From assembly GCA_001630475.1 (NCBI GenBank), contig KV419420.1, positions 62,001 to 126,000 on the forward strand: a DNA stretch of 64,000 nt, read 5' to 3'. A program made the translations under genes and the position numbers. The stretch comes from Sistotremastrum niveocremeum HHB9708 (Eukaryota > Basidiomycota > Agaricomycetes > Sistotremastrales > Sistotremastraceae). The notes beneath the pieces are model-generated. The model had not been told where the DNA came from and did no database searches. It saw only the letters and a program-made list of their open reading frames with translations. This document shows positions 22,396 to 34,438 of the stretch, piece after piece. Within the stretch, counting starts at the first letter, position 1; the number at the start of each line of letters is the position of its first letter.

Positions 22396-23651
22396 ATGTC
22401 TCAAATATCGTTAAGCAAGATTGAGCTCAGGCAGGAAGTCTTTGCCAGAATAAAGGACCTGGAAAGCGACATGAAAGCCTCCTTCCGAAACTCTGGTCAG
22501 CAACAACAATATCTTGACCTATCGGAGCGCCTCGCGCAGATCGAATTGAGTTTACAAGCCCTAGAAGAGTCGTGCGCAAAGCACGTATTAGCGTATGAGG
22601 CTCGGCTCACCTCCGTCTTGGAGAAGCAGGATCGTTTCGTAAGTTGGTTGTCCCCCTGATCCATTTCGCTTCTCCTAATTATCATCGCGAGTATCTCCGG
22701 GAAGAGGGACAGGATGCTTTGCGTGGCTATGTCACGCTCGAGGTGCATAACCATGAATACGGGATGCTCCGCGATTCGCTGAAAGGATGTAATAGTCGTC
22801 TGGACAGTACAGAAGGCCAGTCATCGCTCATTCCAGTCCGTTTGACATTCTCCTTATATTCACTATTTAGAGCAAACTTCGTCCGTCCTCTCCGATGTTG
22901 CGGTTCTCGAAAAGGCGATACAATGCGATCGTCATACTGCCCAATCTTTTCTTCAGTCCCTCATCAACAAGTTTACATCTATCACGACACTCGTACAGGC
23001 CGTGGAACAAGCCGGTTCCTCTTCCTTGACCGTTCTTAAGCGCCTCACAGATCAGCTCACCGGAATTGAAGCTCGAGTGGTATGACGTGTGCGATCATAC
23101 GGTTCATTTGACTCATGTACACATTAGGAAACGATCCAAGTTGTGAAAACTTTCAAACCTCTATATCCTTGCTAATCGAAATGCTGCAGATACAGAACCA
23201 AAATGCCATAGAAGAAGCCCGGGAGCAGATGGGTGATGCTTTACAATTGGGATCAGGCCAGGTTCGCCATGTTTCTTCAATTACTTTTCTATCACTAACT
23301 GAAGGAAAGACTTGGGAACGAGAACTCAACTCGGCGGAGGAAGAATCTGAGGAGCTTCTTGAAGTCGAAGCCGCAGTGGGTCACCCGGACAATCTCCCTT
23401 CGGATCTCGCTGTCAGTAAAACTTGGTTTCCTCTCTTCCGTTCAGGCTCGATTAGATATGGTGAATCACGCATGATCTCATTCATCCTCCTCGCAATACT
23501 CTCGGCAATGCTCGCAGTCGCTTTGAGAACGGGGCTCCGATCTTATACCTTAGGATTCACTGTACATCCGTCATCCAGGTTCTCCACACCGAAGGTACCT
23601 CCTGTTGTCTCTGCATATCGCGAAGGCATGAGTGAGTATCATTCCGCGTAA
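22396..23651 (+). CDS. Coiled-coil protein with C-terminal membrane segment
   Basis: The first exon is 22396-22638 (81 codons: ARIKDLESDMKASF, then LDLSERLAQIELSLQALEE). Later exons near 22692-22813 and 22874-23080 are also helical (VLSDVAVLEKAIQCDRHTAQ). A 15-nt micro-exon appears to precede IQNQNAIEEAREQMGDALQ. After an intron ending GAAAG, the acidic segment SAEEESEELLEVEA runs into a hydrophobic stretch (MISFILLAILSAMLAVAL). I read this as a type II-like or tail-anchored coiled-coil protein. No family is recognised. Some junctions have more than one in-phase solution, and the C-terminus may continue past 23651 in another exon. The coiled-coil and membrane calls are more secure than the exact exons. 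Confidence 0.55.
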
Positions 23652-23913
23652 ATTATAGATACATATTGATCATCGACCCCCTTGCTTAGGACGCTCGAAC
23701 CCCATGCAGCAGAGGATGTAGGAGCCGATCATATGGTACCCGATCAGAATGTTGAGGATGATATGCTATTGTAACTGGAAAGAAGTGTATAACCAAATAG
23801 TAGCCTATACATGATCCCGCTCTGCTCATTCAGCCTCGATGTAACACCTGAGGTCGTCAGTTCGGCGACATATCGGAATTTCGGAGCCATCCTCGTCAGG
23901 CTCGCACGCTGCT

Positions 23914-24800
23914 ATGAACGTATCTAACGTCGGGGATCCTTTCAAGGCAAGGACTTGGGAACTCACGGTGCACCGATCGGTCGAAAGTGAGACTGTTGAT
24001 GCTTTCATCCTGAAGCCGGAGCATCATGGATCGACAAAAGCTGTGATAGACGCTACCTTCATTCCTGAGACGTGAGCCATCTACCAGTCTACACACTATA
24101 CAAAACACTGAGACCCAACAGACGCGATGCGCGTGTAGTATCCCCGAAATTTGACATACAGGAGACAGGAATTGAAAGGCACGAAGCCCATGAGTTCGCG
24201 GAGAGTGATGAAGCGGACAACACCGCGGCGCACGCTATCGTAGCAAAGCCAAACCCAATACCTGAGATCTCGTACGCTATACTTTAATATCACATTATCA
24301 TTCAACTGGAATCTACTCATAGGGCATTACAACTCTCCGACGAGCCCAACGTCCATGCTGATACTGGTGTCTCCGATGTTGCTTCCTGCGTGCGTCGTCC
24401 CACGTCCAGACTCTTCTGTTATATTAAGGATCAACGGCAGAATCACCCTCAACAGCTTCAGTATACGAAGTTTTCCAAAGCGTATCGTGGGCTCGGCAAT
24501 CTACCTAGAAACCCGATGAATTTTCAAGAGTGGTACGAATCGTTCGGTTGTTGCGCTAGAGAATCGCCCGGGATCGCTCCAGATGCTAAGGGCGTCAGAG
24601 ATGGGGATCTAGTGCTGCACCGCTATGGTAGGGGGTCCCAAGTTTGGTATCGGAGCAGAGATCGGCGATGGGTGCCAATAGCGGTCGGAGACCTTCACCC
24701 GGCGAGCGGCAGACATCTCAAGTACGATCAATATGGGGTCATCTCTCTCATCAAAGAAGCGGTACCATCTGCTCCATCGACCCCTCAACGATCTGGTTAG
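23914..24800 (+). CDS. Unknown protein, family A (paralogue at 39312)
   Basis: Exons 23914-24071, 24122-24271 and 24323-24800 join in phase (261 aa). The first exon is only 52 codons long and is easy to miss. The C-terminal domain (about residues 190-250) reads RDGDLVLHRYGRGSQVWYRS, then RWVPIAVGDLHPASGRHL and a final LIKEA. The gene at 39312-40951 has the same pattern: GDLYEINYG, ALWAMHSDEW, SISISDQHPVLGQYVL and VLRETLQ. The N-terminal halves also align loosely, with a beta-rich ELTVHRSVESETVDAF block. I know of no named domain with this signature. It is probably a small beta-rich binding domain with conserved GDL, Trp and HP-x-x-G. Confidence 0.66.
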
Positions 24801-25191
24801 CTCGGACCTCGCTTCCCGCTCTCCTCGCTCGTCCTTCTTTAGTCACATTCAAATATCCTTTGTTCCCTTTATGAAATCTTGTCTCGAACCGACGTGCCTA
24901 GCGTGCCGTATTCTTGACCGGTATCATGCGATGCAAACTTTACCTGTCCGGCCGACCTTCCCCTTTCGTCCTCACACTTGGCCCCACCACAGGCAACGAG
25001 GCTCGCTAATCGAGCTTGGTCGGCCTTTAGATCGGCGCGATCATGACAGCGTAAGCTAGGGTCCCATCCCTAGGCTAGATATCGTCTATGCTCGAGGTCG
25101 TCGTTGCTCTCTATCCTCCTGTATCCAAGCCAGATATTGAACATCGTCCATCCTATTCCACGCTCAACAACGGTCACTCCGGTCATTCTCA
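24801..25191. other. Intergenic, no supported feature
   Basis: It contains pyrimidine-rich stretches that fit the promoter and leader of the gene at 25192. There is a short inverted repeat, AGGGTCCCATCCCTAGG, near 25058. No gene was seen. Confidence 0.4.
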
Positions 25192-28023
25192 ATGACTGCC
25201 TCTCCCAGAGGTGACGCGAACAGTCAGCAGTCGACACCATCCACATATCTTCACAGTGACAGCTCAAGTCGCAAATCTCGCTTTTCCAAGTCCACCAGTT
25301 CCGTTGCCAGCACTCCAACGAGAGTCAGTCGTCGCCTTCGTCGTCTCAGTCCGGAGATCGATGCGACTGGATTATCTCCCCAAAATGATACCAATCACTC
25401 CATTGCCTCCTCTGTCGACTCCAACTTCCAGTTCGATGTAGACGAGGCTGGGGAGGTGTCTGACGGGGAATCCTCGACACGATCTTTTCAATTTCACCAA
25501 GCCGCTAATCTCATAGATTCCCTGGACCACTCCCACGATCACACCGACTTCGAGTTCGAGCACAATTCTCCAAATTCGCCACATCAGTCTTTCGAATTCG
25601 AACGCCGCTTTGATAAAGCAGACACGTCAATGAGCTTAGGATCAATGTCTCAGAACCCCAGCAGCTTTGCGTTCAACCACAGAGACAATGCTAGCAATTC
25701 TTCGGGCTCTGTCAGATCGTTCCTGTTTGGGTCTGATAATTCATCTACGGCAACCCGACTGACGCGTTCACCTCTTCATCTACCAAATAATGACGACACG
25801 TCGATTGTCTCCTCCGGATCCCACTTCAAATTCGATGTGGGGCTCGCACCTCCGATGGACGACGACGGCGACGAGGAGGATAATGGCGAGACAGATGATT
25901 CTGAGGGGGTTGACGATGACATGGACGATGACGATAGTGAAGATGACGATCTTCTGCGTGATGGAGATGCCATAGCATCCATCTTCTCGGCGGACAATCC
26001 CTCTCGAATGTCTCAGGTCTATCCTCCTGCCACAAACCCAGCATATGTTGTCCCACTTGGGCCCCCCTACATTGCTTCCAACAACTTACCGCCTGTTCTT
26101 CCCCCGACCCACCCCGTGGGATACCCACCGCTGGATCGTATAGCGCTCAATCGCAATCCTGGCTCCCCGACCCACTCATCTGAGGGACCAGTCCGAGCCT
26201 TCGTTCATGCGATTGAAGAAGACGTAGCAATGAAGGACGTTTTTAATCCTGCAATCACGAAGCCTCTAACAGGAACCCGGCAGTCCGCTCAAAAGGCCCC
26301 TAGAATAGATCGTTCCAGTCTAGCATCCTCGCACGCGGTGAGTGATATTACACATTTCATCTCATCTCGTTTCACTAATTTGAGTTTAGGTTGATGGAAC
26401 TGTTGTTGCTCCTGGGGCCCCGAATATTCCCAAGCATCCTGCAGTAGAGGACGTACAGGCGTCGAAGAGTAACCGGAATCAGCCTCTCGTTGCCCAGAGG
26501 GATCGCGGCGATCCCCTCCCAATCACTGAAGTGTGTGATCCGATGCTTGCTAGTGTCATATCAATAAATCTTGACCATTCTTCATCAGGCGAAGCGGAAT
26601 CCCGCGCAGTTGCAGGGGACGAAGCTGAAGAATCGTCCACCTAAACAGCGTCCACCGCCAGATCACGATACGGTATGTATTCTTCTAGTTATTCTTTGAC
26701 TTTCATCTTACGTGTGATGAAGGCCGCTACCACCATCCCTCTCGTGGCGATCGCGCCTCCACATCCGTCACCAGCATCCGCACCATCACCATCACCAGCA
26801 GTAGGACCGGCAGCTCCACCGGCAGCTCCACCGCACGATAAATTCGTGGAGGGATTACTGAGAGACATGGCCTTGCTTCGCCTTGAGAAATCGAATCTAG
26901 AAAAGGACCGAGCCGCACTGCAACGACAACTCGACACACGACAATTGGAAACACAAGAACTCAAATCTCGCATGCGCAACCCTGTTGAGCCAGCACCCCC
27001 TCGTCAAACGTCAGCCAAACCTCCAAATACCACGCTGAACAGAGCCCAAATCACCGTTTTGAAGGTATGACGTCATTCAGGGTCTACATTCGTCTCCTAA
27101 GACATGAGTCAGGCCGATGTGCGGCGCTTTGCGCGACGATTGTTGAATCTACCTGACCAACAACTTTTGCAGCCTGCTACCGCTGAGTTGAAGCAGTTCA
27201 AGGCTCATCGGCGAGGCGGACCCACCGCGGAAAACTTCCGACTCGACTTTGTCGGGTCTCGGAGCTCCTCTTGGAACGAAGAAGCGTCGAAAGTCTTTCG
27301 AGACGCTTTCCTCTCTTCGCCCAACTATCAATACTACGTTGCGCTCAGGGAAGGCCCAATGATTCTTTATCGTTTCAAATGTCATTTCAAAGATACTCTC
27401 AAGCCACTTTACAAAAAGCAGAATCCGAGCGACTCACCCGCCAAGTTAAGTGCCAAGGAGCTTCGAAAACTGCAAAGGAGCGCCAGAGATGGTCGCCGGA
27501 ACCGAGTGAGTGATTCTCGGTCGATTTCTGAGAGATATTGACCATCACGTAGCTCTTCCGGCGCAGATGGAACACCGTTGTAGGCCATCCGGGGCTGCAA
27601 GTATATATTCCCCTCATCGAAGCCCTCGGAAATGAAGGGATGAGTGAAGACGAGTCTGGTCCTGAAACTCCTCATGTCACACGGGACGAACTGCGCGACA
27701 GAGTCAACACTGACGCTCAGAAGCAGTATGCAGTACTGCGTTATGTTTGGCGCAATGACCCTGTCATTGTTCCCATCTTACGCATTATCGACCTCATCAC
27801 CCTGGCTCGCAAATTCGGTGCTACTGGTCGTCCGGAACGAGGTAATTGGACTCACATCAGATTGCCAACGACCCGTGCATCCACCCGCACTACTATCCAG
27901 CGTCGCCCCCATAACGCGTACCTTCCCTCGTTCCTGGAGACCCTGACAGAGTATCAGAAGGAAGACCTCAAAATGCTCGAGCCGGTACCTGTACCTGAAA
28001 TATCGGCCGATTTGAAAGCGTAA
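25192..28023 (+). CDS. 858-aa Agaricomycete protein of unknown function, GMSxDES family (paralogue at 59970)
   Basis: Six exons (25192-26337, 26390-26530, 26589-26672, 26723-27064, 27113-27505, 27553-28023) join in phase throughout. The N-terminal 380 residues are Ser/Asp-rich and low complexity, with repeats of FQF/FEF/FKF motifs and a run of about 35 mostly acidic residues. A Pro/Ala stretch and a coiled coil follow (LRDMALLRLEKSNLEKDR). The C-terminal half is the conserved part: VRRFARRLLNLPDQQLL, GPTAENFRLDFVGS, SSWNEEASKVFRDAF, ELRKLQRSARDGRRNR, LGNEGMSEDESGPETP and YVWRNDPVIVPILRIID. These blocks recur in the gene at 59970-62060. I know the family only as widespread, unannotated Agaricomycete proteins. 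The regular basic and acidic blocks suggest nuclear location. No frame break is seen. Confidence 0.85.
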
Positions 28024-28792
28024 GATATCCGTTCAGTCCGAAACCTCATATTGAATTCTTATTCCCAGAGAGGCCAATCGGTTCAAGCATGTTAAAGGTA
28101 GGCCCATCTAGTCATGTTTCTAGTGGTCGCCAACATCTGGTATCATCGCCTTGTATGCACATCCCGTCTCTACCTATACGCTTATGCTTCTTATGATATA
28201 TGAAAATATGCTCTGTATGCAATCCAGGATCGTGATAGCCTCCGGGCTGATTAATAATATAGTGGTCAGCACCCAATCTAGATCTTAGATCTTAGGGCCA
28301 GAGAGGCGCACGATCCCGAAGAAACTCGCCAACACAGCCTTTCTAAGCTGGGAGCGAACCGAACGATGCTATGCGGACCTAGGGCGTCTGTCCGATCAGG
28401 TAAACAACTGTATACAGGGACTCACGACATGCTCAAATTGATCCCGCTCCTCCCCCGATGATCGCTTAGTATGCCAGCTTTCTTCTCGATAGCGCAAACT
28501 GGGGTTTACGTGTCTGCACGAATTGAAATCGCTCCTCCACCAACGATCGCTTAGTATCCTTAGTATGCTAGCGTTCTTCTCGATACTCAAATAAAGCTCA
28601 TCGTTGGTAGCAGGTGCATGACTTGGCCGCATCAGTCTATCGGTTCAGGGCTAGATCGTCCGCAGGTAGCTCCATCGGGTCATCGGGTGGGAGAATCGTT
28701 TATCAACACGCGTTAAGAAAACAAGACCGACCCCTGAGTCTATAAATTGAGTCCGTATCTTGACACTGACACTGACAGCAGTACACGTCCTG
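28024..28792. other. Intergenic with duplicated upstream sequence
   Basis: Two related segments at about 28434-28498 and 28529-28592 share GCTCCTCC, GATCGCTTAGTAT and TTCTTCTCGATA. A related block recurs at 30689-30720 upstream of the next WD40 gene, where ACAGGGACTCACA and GCTCCTCCACCGATCGCTTA are conserved. Confidence 0.6.
28741..28746 (+). promoter_or_regulatory. TATA-like box
   Basis: TATAAA lies 47 bp upstream of ATG 28793, at a typical distance for a short 5' leader. Confidence 0.5.
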
Positions 28793-30526
28793 ATGATTGA
28801 CAGACGTACGCGTACTACTAGAAGTCCTGCGGCCCAGAATACCGACTCTACCTTGGGATTTCGCACCTCACGCATCCTCCCACAAAAGGCTGACGTCGGT
28901 TCTGTGTCTTTGAGCCCCGATGGTCGCTATATCGCCATATGTGGTATGTTGCTGGCATTTGCTAAGTGATCAACTGACTGCCTACACGATGATCCAGACT
29001 CAGAAGGCTTCCTCGACGTTTATTCTTTGGTTAATGGACGACATTTACTGGATGTATCCACCACCCTTCGGCCACTCGATTATGAAGGCGTCCAGCATTA
29101 TTGCTGGGCTCAACCATATGTTCAACCGTTCAACATTGGACTAATCTGTGTCTACCATGGAGGCGAGATACAGCTTTCAGAATATCGGGGCCCTCGGGTT
29201 GGTCAAGGATGCTCTGACACGACCTTCGCTGATCCATATGCTGCAGAGTGATGGTGCTTGGTGGACGGTCTCAGATCCTATACACGCCCACAGTACCGAT
29301 GTCACCTCCATGTGTATTGATAAAACGAACAATTTTGTTTGTACCGTCGCGGAGGACGCCATGAGACTTTGGCAGGTCGATGATAATTGTGAGGCTCATA
29401 TCGCGGTGTTGTTTCTTCATGACGAGACGTTGACTTATTTGTAGGGACGTTGAAGCTCGTAGCTATGGAGCAGCATGACTTCGATATCAACGGTCGTCTT
29501 CTACAGGGCGCTTTCTTCTGCGGTTCTCTCCTATACTTACCCATAGGCCCTAAACTGGTGTGAGTTGTCTCGCTGTTAAAATGCTGGTTGAAAATAGCTT
29601 GTCACGCAGCCGTTGTTGGGAAACTCGAGAGCGGATCTTTGATCGTTGCAAAGACATTTCTACTTTGTATGACATGTGAGTATCAAAGCATTCCTCCTTC
29701 TCCCTCATCTGACTTGTCTTGGCTCGCAGTGCAGAAACTTTTGTCTCCCCAGACGAGAAATGGATGATTGGCCTGGACCCCGGGGGCGGAGGCCACCTGT
29801 ACTCCACCCCTGAGCTCGAGCATTGTACAATTGTGCTAGGACTAAATGAAAAAGTCAAGAGTGTCAGCTTCGTAGAAGACTCCGAAGCTTTTGTTTTCGG
29901 AGACCCGGCGGGCTATATTCGGATCCGTTCTTGGGGGACTTCTGAAACGCTTGGATCTTTGTCTCATCACACTCGTAAGTCGTTTGACGGATTGGTTGTG
30001 ATTAATCTCACTATTCCCAATAGGCAAGGCCGTTGCTGGAGCCGTTCACGTGAGTATCTCCTATACCTCTGTCTGAATCGCTTTGACGAGAATTCCGGTT
30101 CAGTCTCGTACCATCGACGGCATTACTACCATCGCAAGCGGAACTTCTCGTTCGACTTTGTTCGATGAAGCCACCGTCAAGATCTGGACAAACGCCACAT
30201 TGACCCCTCCAGACTCCTATGTCCCTATCCTCCGATCGAGGAACCACCATAATAACCTTCTCTTCGGGGTAATTACCGTGACAGTCATGGTCGTCGCCTT
30301 TTCATTCAGGCTTCTCTACGATCTGGGGAGGCTTGCCGAACACGATAATTCTCGCTGCAGTGAAACTAATAAAGTCGTATCGAACTTTTATCTTAGAGTG
30401 CGCCACATGATACTGCCTGGTTTTGGTTTCGGATTTCAGAGTACCTGGTCTGTGTATGTTGTGCTTCTTGTACTCGTTGTCTGGCTATCGCTTGTATTCA
30501 GACGGTTGTTGATGACGCGTCGGTAG
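28793..30526 (+). CDS. WD40-repeat membrane protein, copy B1
   Basis: At least eight short exons join in phase. The first ends ...GRYIAIC and continues DSEGFLDVYSLVNGRHLL after a 54-nt intron. The blades include VGSVSLSPDGRYIAIC, DVTSMCIDKTNNFVCTVAED ending in MRLW, FVSPDEKWMIGLDP and TIDGITTIASGTSRS ending in VKIW. The C-terminus has two hydrophobic stretches (LLFGVITVTVMVVAFSF and WSVYVVLLVLVVWLSLVF), so a beta-propeller is anchored by two helices. The intron phases and blade texts (HYCWAQPYVQPFNIGLIC, LYLPIGPKLV, IRIRSWG) match those of the next gene, showing tandem duplication. No frame break is visible. The family has no assigned function. Confidence 0.82.
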
Positions 30527-30844
30527 CATTTCGTGTTGACTAATCGATATCCGACTTGGGCTCCGTCGTATACACGCCCCCGATGATCGAAAAAACACGC
30601 CTCGACGCCGTGGACCTAGGGTTCAGCGTCTATTCGAACAAGTAAACAAGTGTAGACAGGGACTCACACTGCGCGGTCAAGAGCCGCTCCTCCACCGATC
30701 GCTTATGCCAAGTTCTTCGGGTCTTCACGGCACGTCCTTATTCCACAATTTGATAAGTTGTCACAACCTTGTTCCCAGAAACGGACAAGGCAAGAGATGG
30801 TATATAAATCTTACGTTCGCTCATGGTACTCACCGTGAATTCCC
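30527..30844. other. Spacer between tandem WD40 genes
   Basis: It contains the duplicated upstream block (30660-30720) shared with the region upstream of copy B1, and a TATATAAA at 30801-30808. Confidence 0.55.
30801..30808 (+). promoter_or_regulatory. TATA-like box
   Basis: TATATAAA lies 37 bp upstream of ATG 30845, matching the arrangement in front of copy B1. Confidence 0.5.
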
Positions 30845-32597
30845 ATGCCGACCTTCGTCCATTTCAATCCTTTTGCAAACAGAACCCAAAATAACACCTC
30901 GACCATCGGCTTCCAGCTGTCCCAGACTCTTCCACAAAAGGACGATGTCGTTTCGATCGCTTTAAGCCCAGACGCGAATCTCGTCGCCGTTTGCAGTACG
31001 GTTTCCACTGCGTCCTCTTACTCGAACACTTTTCGTCTAATCCAGTCTCTCAGGCACGCGAGGAGTTCTCACCGTCTGGTCGTTGGAACGCAATGAAATC
31101 ATCTTGACCGTCGGAGAGACCGACAACCCAGATATCTCCACGTCTACCACTGGCCAGGTCGTGCTCTTTCGCTGGGCTCAACCTTACAGACTTCCATTCA
31201 GATTTGGGTTGATCTGTGCTTACGCTGGTGGCCACATCCAAACAGTCGAATATGGTGGGGTAGAGGTGAGCCTAAGTTTAACACGAATTACAGTCTGCTA
31301 ACGATATATCTAGGGGAGCGGTCCCATTTGGTACACCGGTAAAGTCATACAAGCGCATGATAGTACAATCACCTCTCTGTGCGTGGATAAGTCCAACACG
31401 TACTTCTGTACTGTCTCGCGCGAGGAAATCAAGTTGTGGTATATGTCCAGTCAATGTAACTTTCCGTCCATTCATGCGTTTCGATTCTTGAGAGCTAACG
31501 TAATTTTCTTGCAGGGGACGTTAGGCCCTTGTCAACAGATGCCCACGACCTAGAAGGCGAACCATCCCCCCTCAACGGCAGCTTCTTCTGCTACTCGTAT
31601 GTTTTCCTTCCGATCGGACCCAAACTCATGTGAGTACACCTGCGTCTATGGTTCTATCACCGCATTCAATATCCATAGGCGAGCCTATAATACTGCTGGT
31701 CAGAATCTAGTGCGCATGAAAGATTTCTCTTTACCCTATGACATGTACGTCGTCGTTATGCTCCTACTACTGTCCATCGCTGACAGCTTTTAGCCACTCC
31801 ACGATGTGCGCTCCAGACGATCTATGGGTCCTTGCCACGCGCGAAAAGGGCGGTGGTCATTTTTATTCCCTTCCCAATTTCGACTCCATGAGGACGGCTT
31901 TCCCAACCAGTCAGAATATTCAGAATGTCGACTATCTGTACGGTCATGACCTCTGCGTCTATGGCGATGGGCGTGGGTCTATTCAGATCCGTTCCTTTGA
32001 GCATGGTCGGAACATCGGAGCACTCCCTCATCATGGCAGAGGTACGTCTTCACAGATTTGGTGATCCCATCTCTTCAGATAGTTGACATCGTGACCAGGA
32101 AAGGCGATCGCACAAGCAGTCTCCGTGAGCATCTATCAACCTTATTTTGGGATGATATTCATTTCATTTAGACTTGCACCCTGCCGCACGCATGTATCAT
32201 CGCAAGCGCAACCACTCGCTCACGCCCCAAAGAACCTCCTACACTGAAGATCTGGACGAACTCTCTGAAGAGCAATCTTTGGAGTGATCCGCTTCGTTTT
32301 CCTCTCGTGTCGATCGCAAACCCGAAATCTCGTTGGGATCAGCTTCTTCCGGGTCTTCTGTGTCTCTTGTTGTTTGCATGCTCTGTAAAGTTTGCGTATG
32401 ACACCGGTACTCTCATGGACAAAGATGAGACCAGGCACGATTGTCGTTCTCCGCGACTTGACACAGATGTACCCTTGATCCTCCACAGGATCGGGGACGT
32501 CGGGAGATGTTACATAGGGTATTCGCAAGCTGGTCTTTCATCAGTCGTTGCGTGGCTGTACGCTTATATCCCAGCTGCGATCCTACAGTACTTGTAA
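30845..32597 (+). CDS. WD40-repeat membrane protein, copy B2
   Basis: This is a tandem paralogue of the 28793-30526 gene with the same exon plan. The first exon ends ANLVAVC and continues after an intron with STRGVLTVWSLERNEIIL. The blades include VVSIALSPDANLVAVC, LFRWAQPYRLPFRFGLIC, TITSLCVDKSNTYFCTVSRE ending in IKLW, LPIGPKL, STMCAPDDLWVLATRE and IIASATTRSRPKEPPTLKIW. One C-terminal hydrophobic segment is clear (QLLPGLLCLLLFACSVKFAY), and a second weaker one (SSVVAWLYAYIPAAILQYL) closes the protein at 32597. All junctions I checked keep frame. Divergence from B1 is substantial at the protein level, so the duplication is not very recent. Confidence 0.82.
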
Positions 32598-32650
32598 CAC
32601 TGACATTTTCGTTTCTGTCGATGTTACTATCATTAGGGTCGATTGATATG

Positions 32651-32710
32651 GTAAAATAGGCTAAAATATGGTAAAATATGGTAAACTATGGTAAACTATG
32701 GTAAAATATG
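32651..32710. repeat. 10-bp minisatellite
   Basis: There are six tandem units close to GTAAAATATG (variants GTAAAATAGG, CTAAAATATG, GTAAACTATG), 54 bp past the stop of WD40 copy B2. Confidence 0.9.
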
Positions 32711-32939
32711 ATACTCATGTCATGCACGCTCTTTCGTGATGTTCATCGGCATGCTGCATCGACGAGCATCTGGGTGATTGGTCAGCATTCGGGCTAAGAA
32801 TGGATGGGCGGTAGAGACCAGTACCTTCGCGCCTTGGAGGGTTGAGGTATCGATCAAAACGTAGTATGTTCCATTCTTATCGCTCTGCAGCTTATGACCC
32901 AACATCCACATCCTAGCCAACGTGTCACGGAACATCATT

Positions 32940-33410
32940 CGCCGCTACATTTATCCTACCCGCCATTGCCTCCATATCACCTCCTCCCCTGTCGTCTTCA
33001 CTCTGCCATCATCCACTGCCATCATCCAGCATCCAACTCTGGAGTATCGTGGCCCCTAGTCTCGTCCATCCTACCATCCCACCTATGCTATGCTATGCTA
33101 TCCCCCTTCCCTACAACATCATCCGACCGACCCTATGTTCATCGTCTTCATCGTCCACTAGCGTCCATGTGCTATCTTGTCCATCGCATGCTATCCGTCC
33201 TCCGGAGCACCCTCGTCCACGTACTATATCGTCGCACGTCATTCTCTCGCATCCTCGTCCATCGTACCATCTCGTACCTCCGCCTTATCATCGTACCATC
33301 GTACCATCCCATCATATCATCCATCTCGTCCAGGATCCCGCCTCTCGGATGTCGTCTGTCCTCCCTTCCGATTGCCCCATTTCTTCTTTCAGGACCGTCC
33401 CAGCATGCGA
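32940..33410 (+). repeat. Strand-asymmetric CCAT-rich tract
   Basis: Long stretches are dominated by ATCATCC, CCATCAT and CATCGTACC with three tandem CTATG units near 33087-33102. The strong pyrimidine bias on the plus strand leaves frames open on both strands by chance. Confidence 0.6.
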
Positions 33411-34438
33411 TCCTGTCGATCGATCTTCCTGCGCAATATCTCAGAGGCCGAAATCTTTAAAATTCCGATGCATTGTCACCTCGAGAATTCTCTGTGGAAA
33501 ATGATAAATTTCCCTCTGTACGTAGTTTTTAGTTTCCGACTGGGTTTGCTCTGGGCGAAAAGGCAAAGAAAATATATAGTTTTGGTCACCAATGCTGATC
33601 CGTGAAATCTGATTGAAAATTCATACATTTCGACTGGCGGAAACTGTAACGGAAATCATGAAAATTGGCATGAAAATCACACCATTCTCACTAGATGGAA
33701 TTTCAGAGATTCCGACACAGATTTCTACAGATTTCTGTCGCGAGGAGATTGTCTCGAAAATCGGAAAGGATCTTACTAATTCTGCCAGAATTTCCCACGG
33801 AGGGAATTTGTCACGGAAACTCCTTTGTCCCTCGGGGTGGAAACTGAAAAAACTCGCTCTCGCTCCCTCGAGGTGTATTTGGTATGGAATCTTCAAAAAC
33901 TTGTCTCATTTCATCCCGAGGGAACTGCTGATGGAACCTTTTAGAAGTCTACCCATTTCTATCGCATTTCCACCCCGTGGAAAACGCTTTTTCTATCCAG
34001 TGCATGCTTGGGGCTCATGAGACCGCAGGCGTCTCCAGTCATACTTCCTCACTGTGTTGTGGCTATTGCTCAATAACCTCTGCACAACTCGACAATCTCG
34101 AACACGATTTCGCGCTACGAGATCCGGAAACACATCGAGCTGCGGCGGAAGCTTGGAGACGTGCCAAAAGTGAAGAAGATCGTGTTGCCCTGGAACAGAA
34201 ACACGGTGTACGTTGGAGTGAATTGCTGCGTTTGAAATATTGGGATCCCACCCGATTCATGGTCATTGACACCATGCACCTTCTCTTTCTTGGACTCTTG
34301 GAAACGCACTGCCGCAACGTTTGGGGTATGAGCAGTACCGTTTCCGATAGCAATGGAGATCCGGTTCCGTTTGTCAAGTCCCTAGATCAACCTGATGTGG
34401 ACATCCTTATGTCGAAGTTTAAATGGACACCTGACGAA

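Larger units (their letters stand above)
32598..33979. other. Non-coding stretch with low-complexity and repeat-like sequence
   Basis: It contains a 10-bp minisatellite (32651-32710), a pyrimidine-rich CCAT-rich tract (about 32940-33410), and an AT-rich segment full of GGAAA/TTTCC and GAAATTT motifs (about 33440-33980). A minus-strand open frame at 32720-32938 has no recognised family. No gene is supported. Confidence 0.5.

Noticed and set aside
32894-33605. Three overlapping plus-strand open frames
   Set aside because: All come from the CCAT-rich low-complexity tract, which lacks stops by composition; no family or splice support.
33440-33980. AT-rich GGAAA-rich segment before the CACTA copy as a separate element
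   Set aside because: Motifs recur, but I found no terminal repeats, target duplication or coding capacity to define an element.
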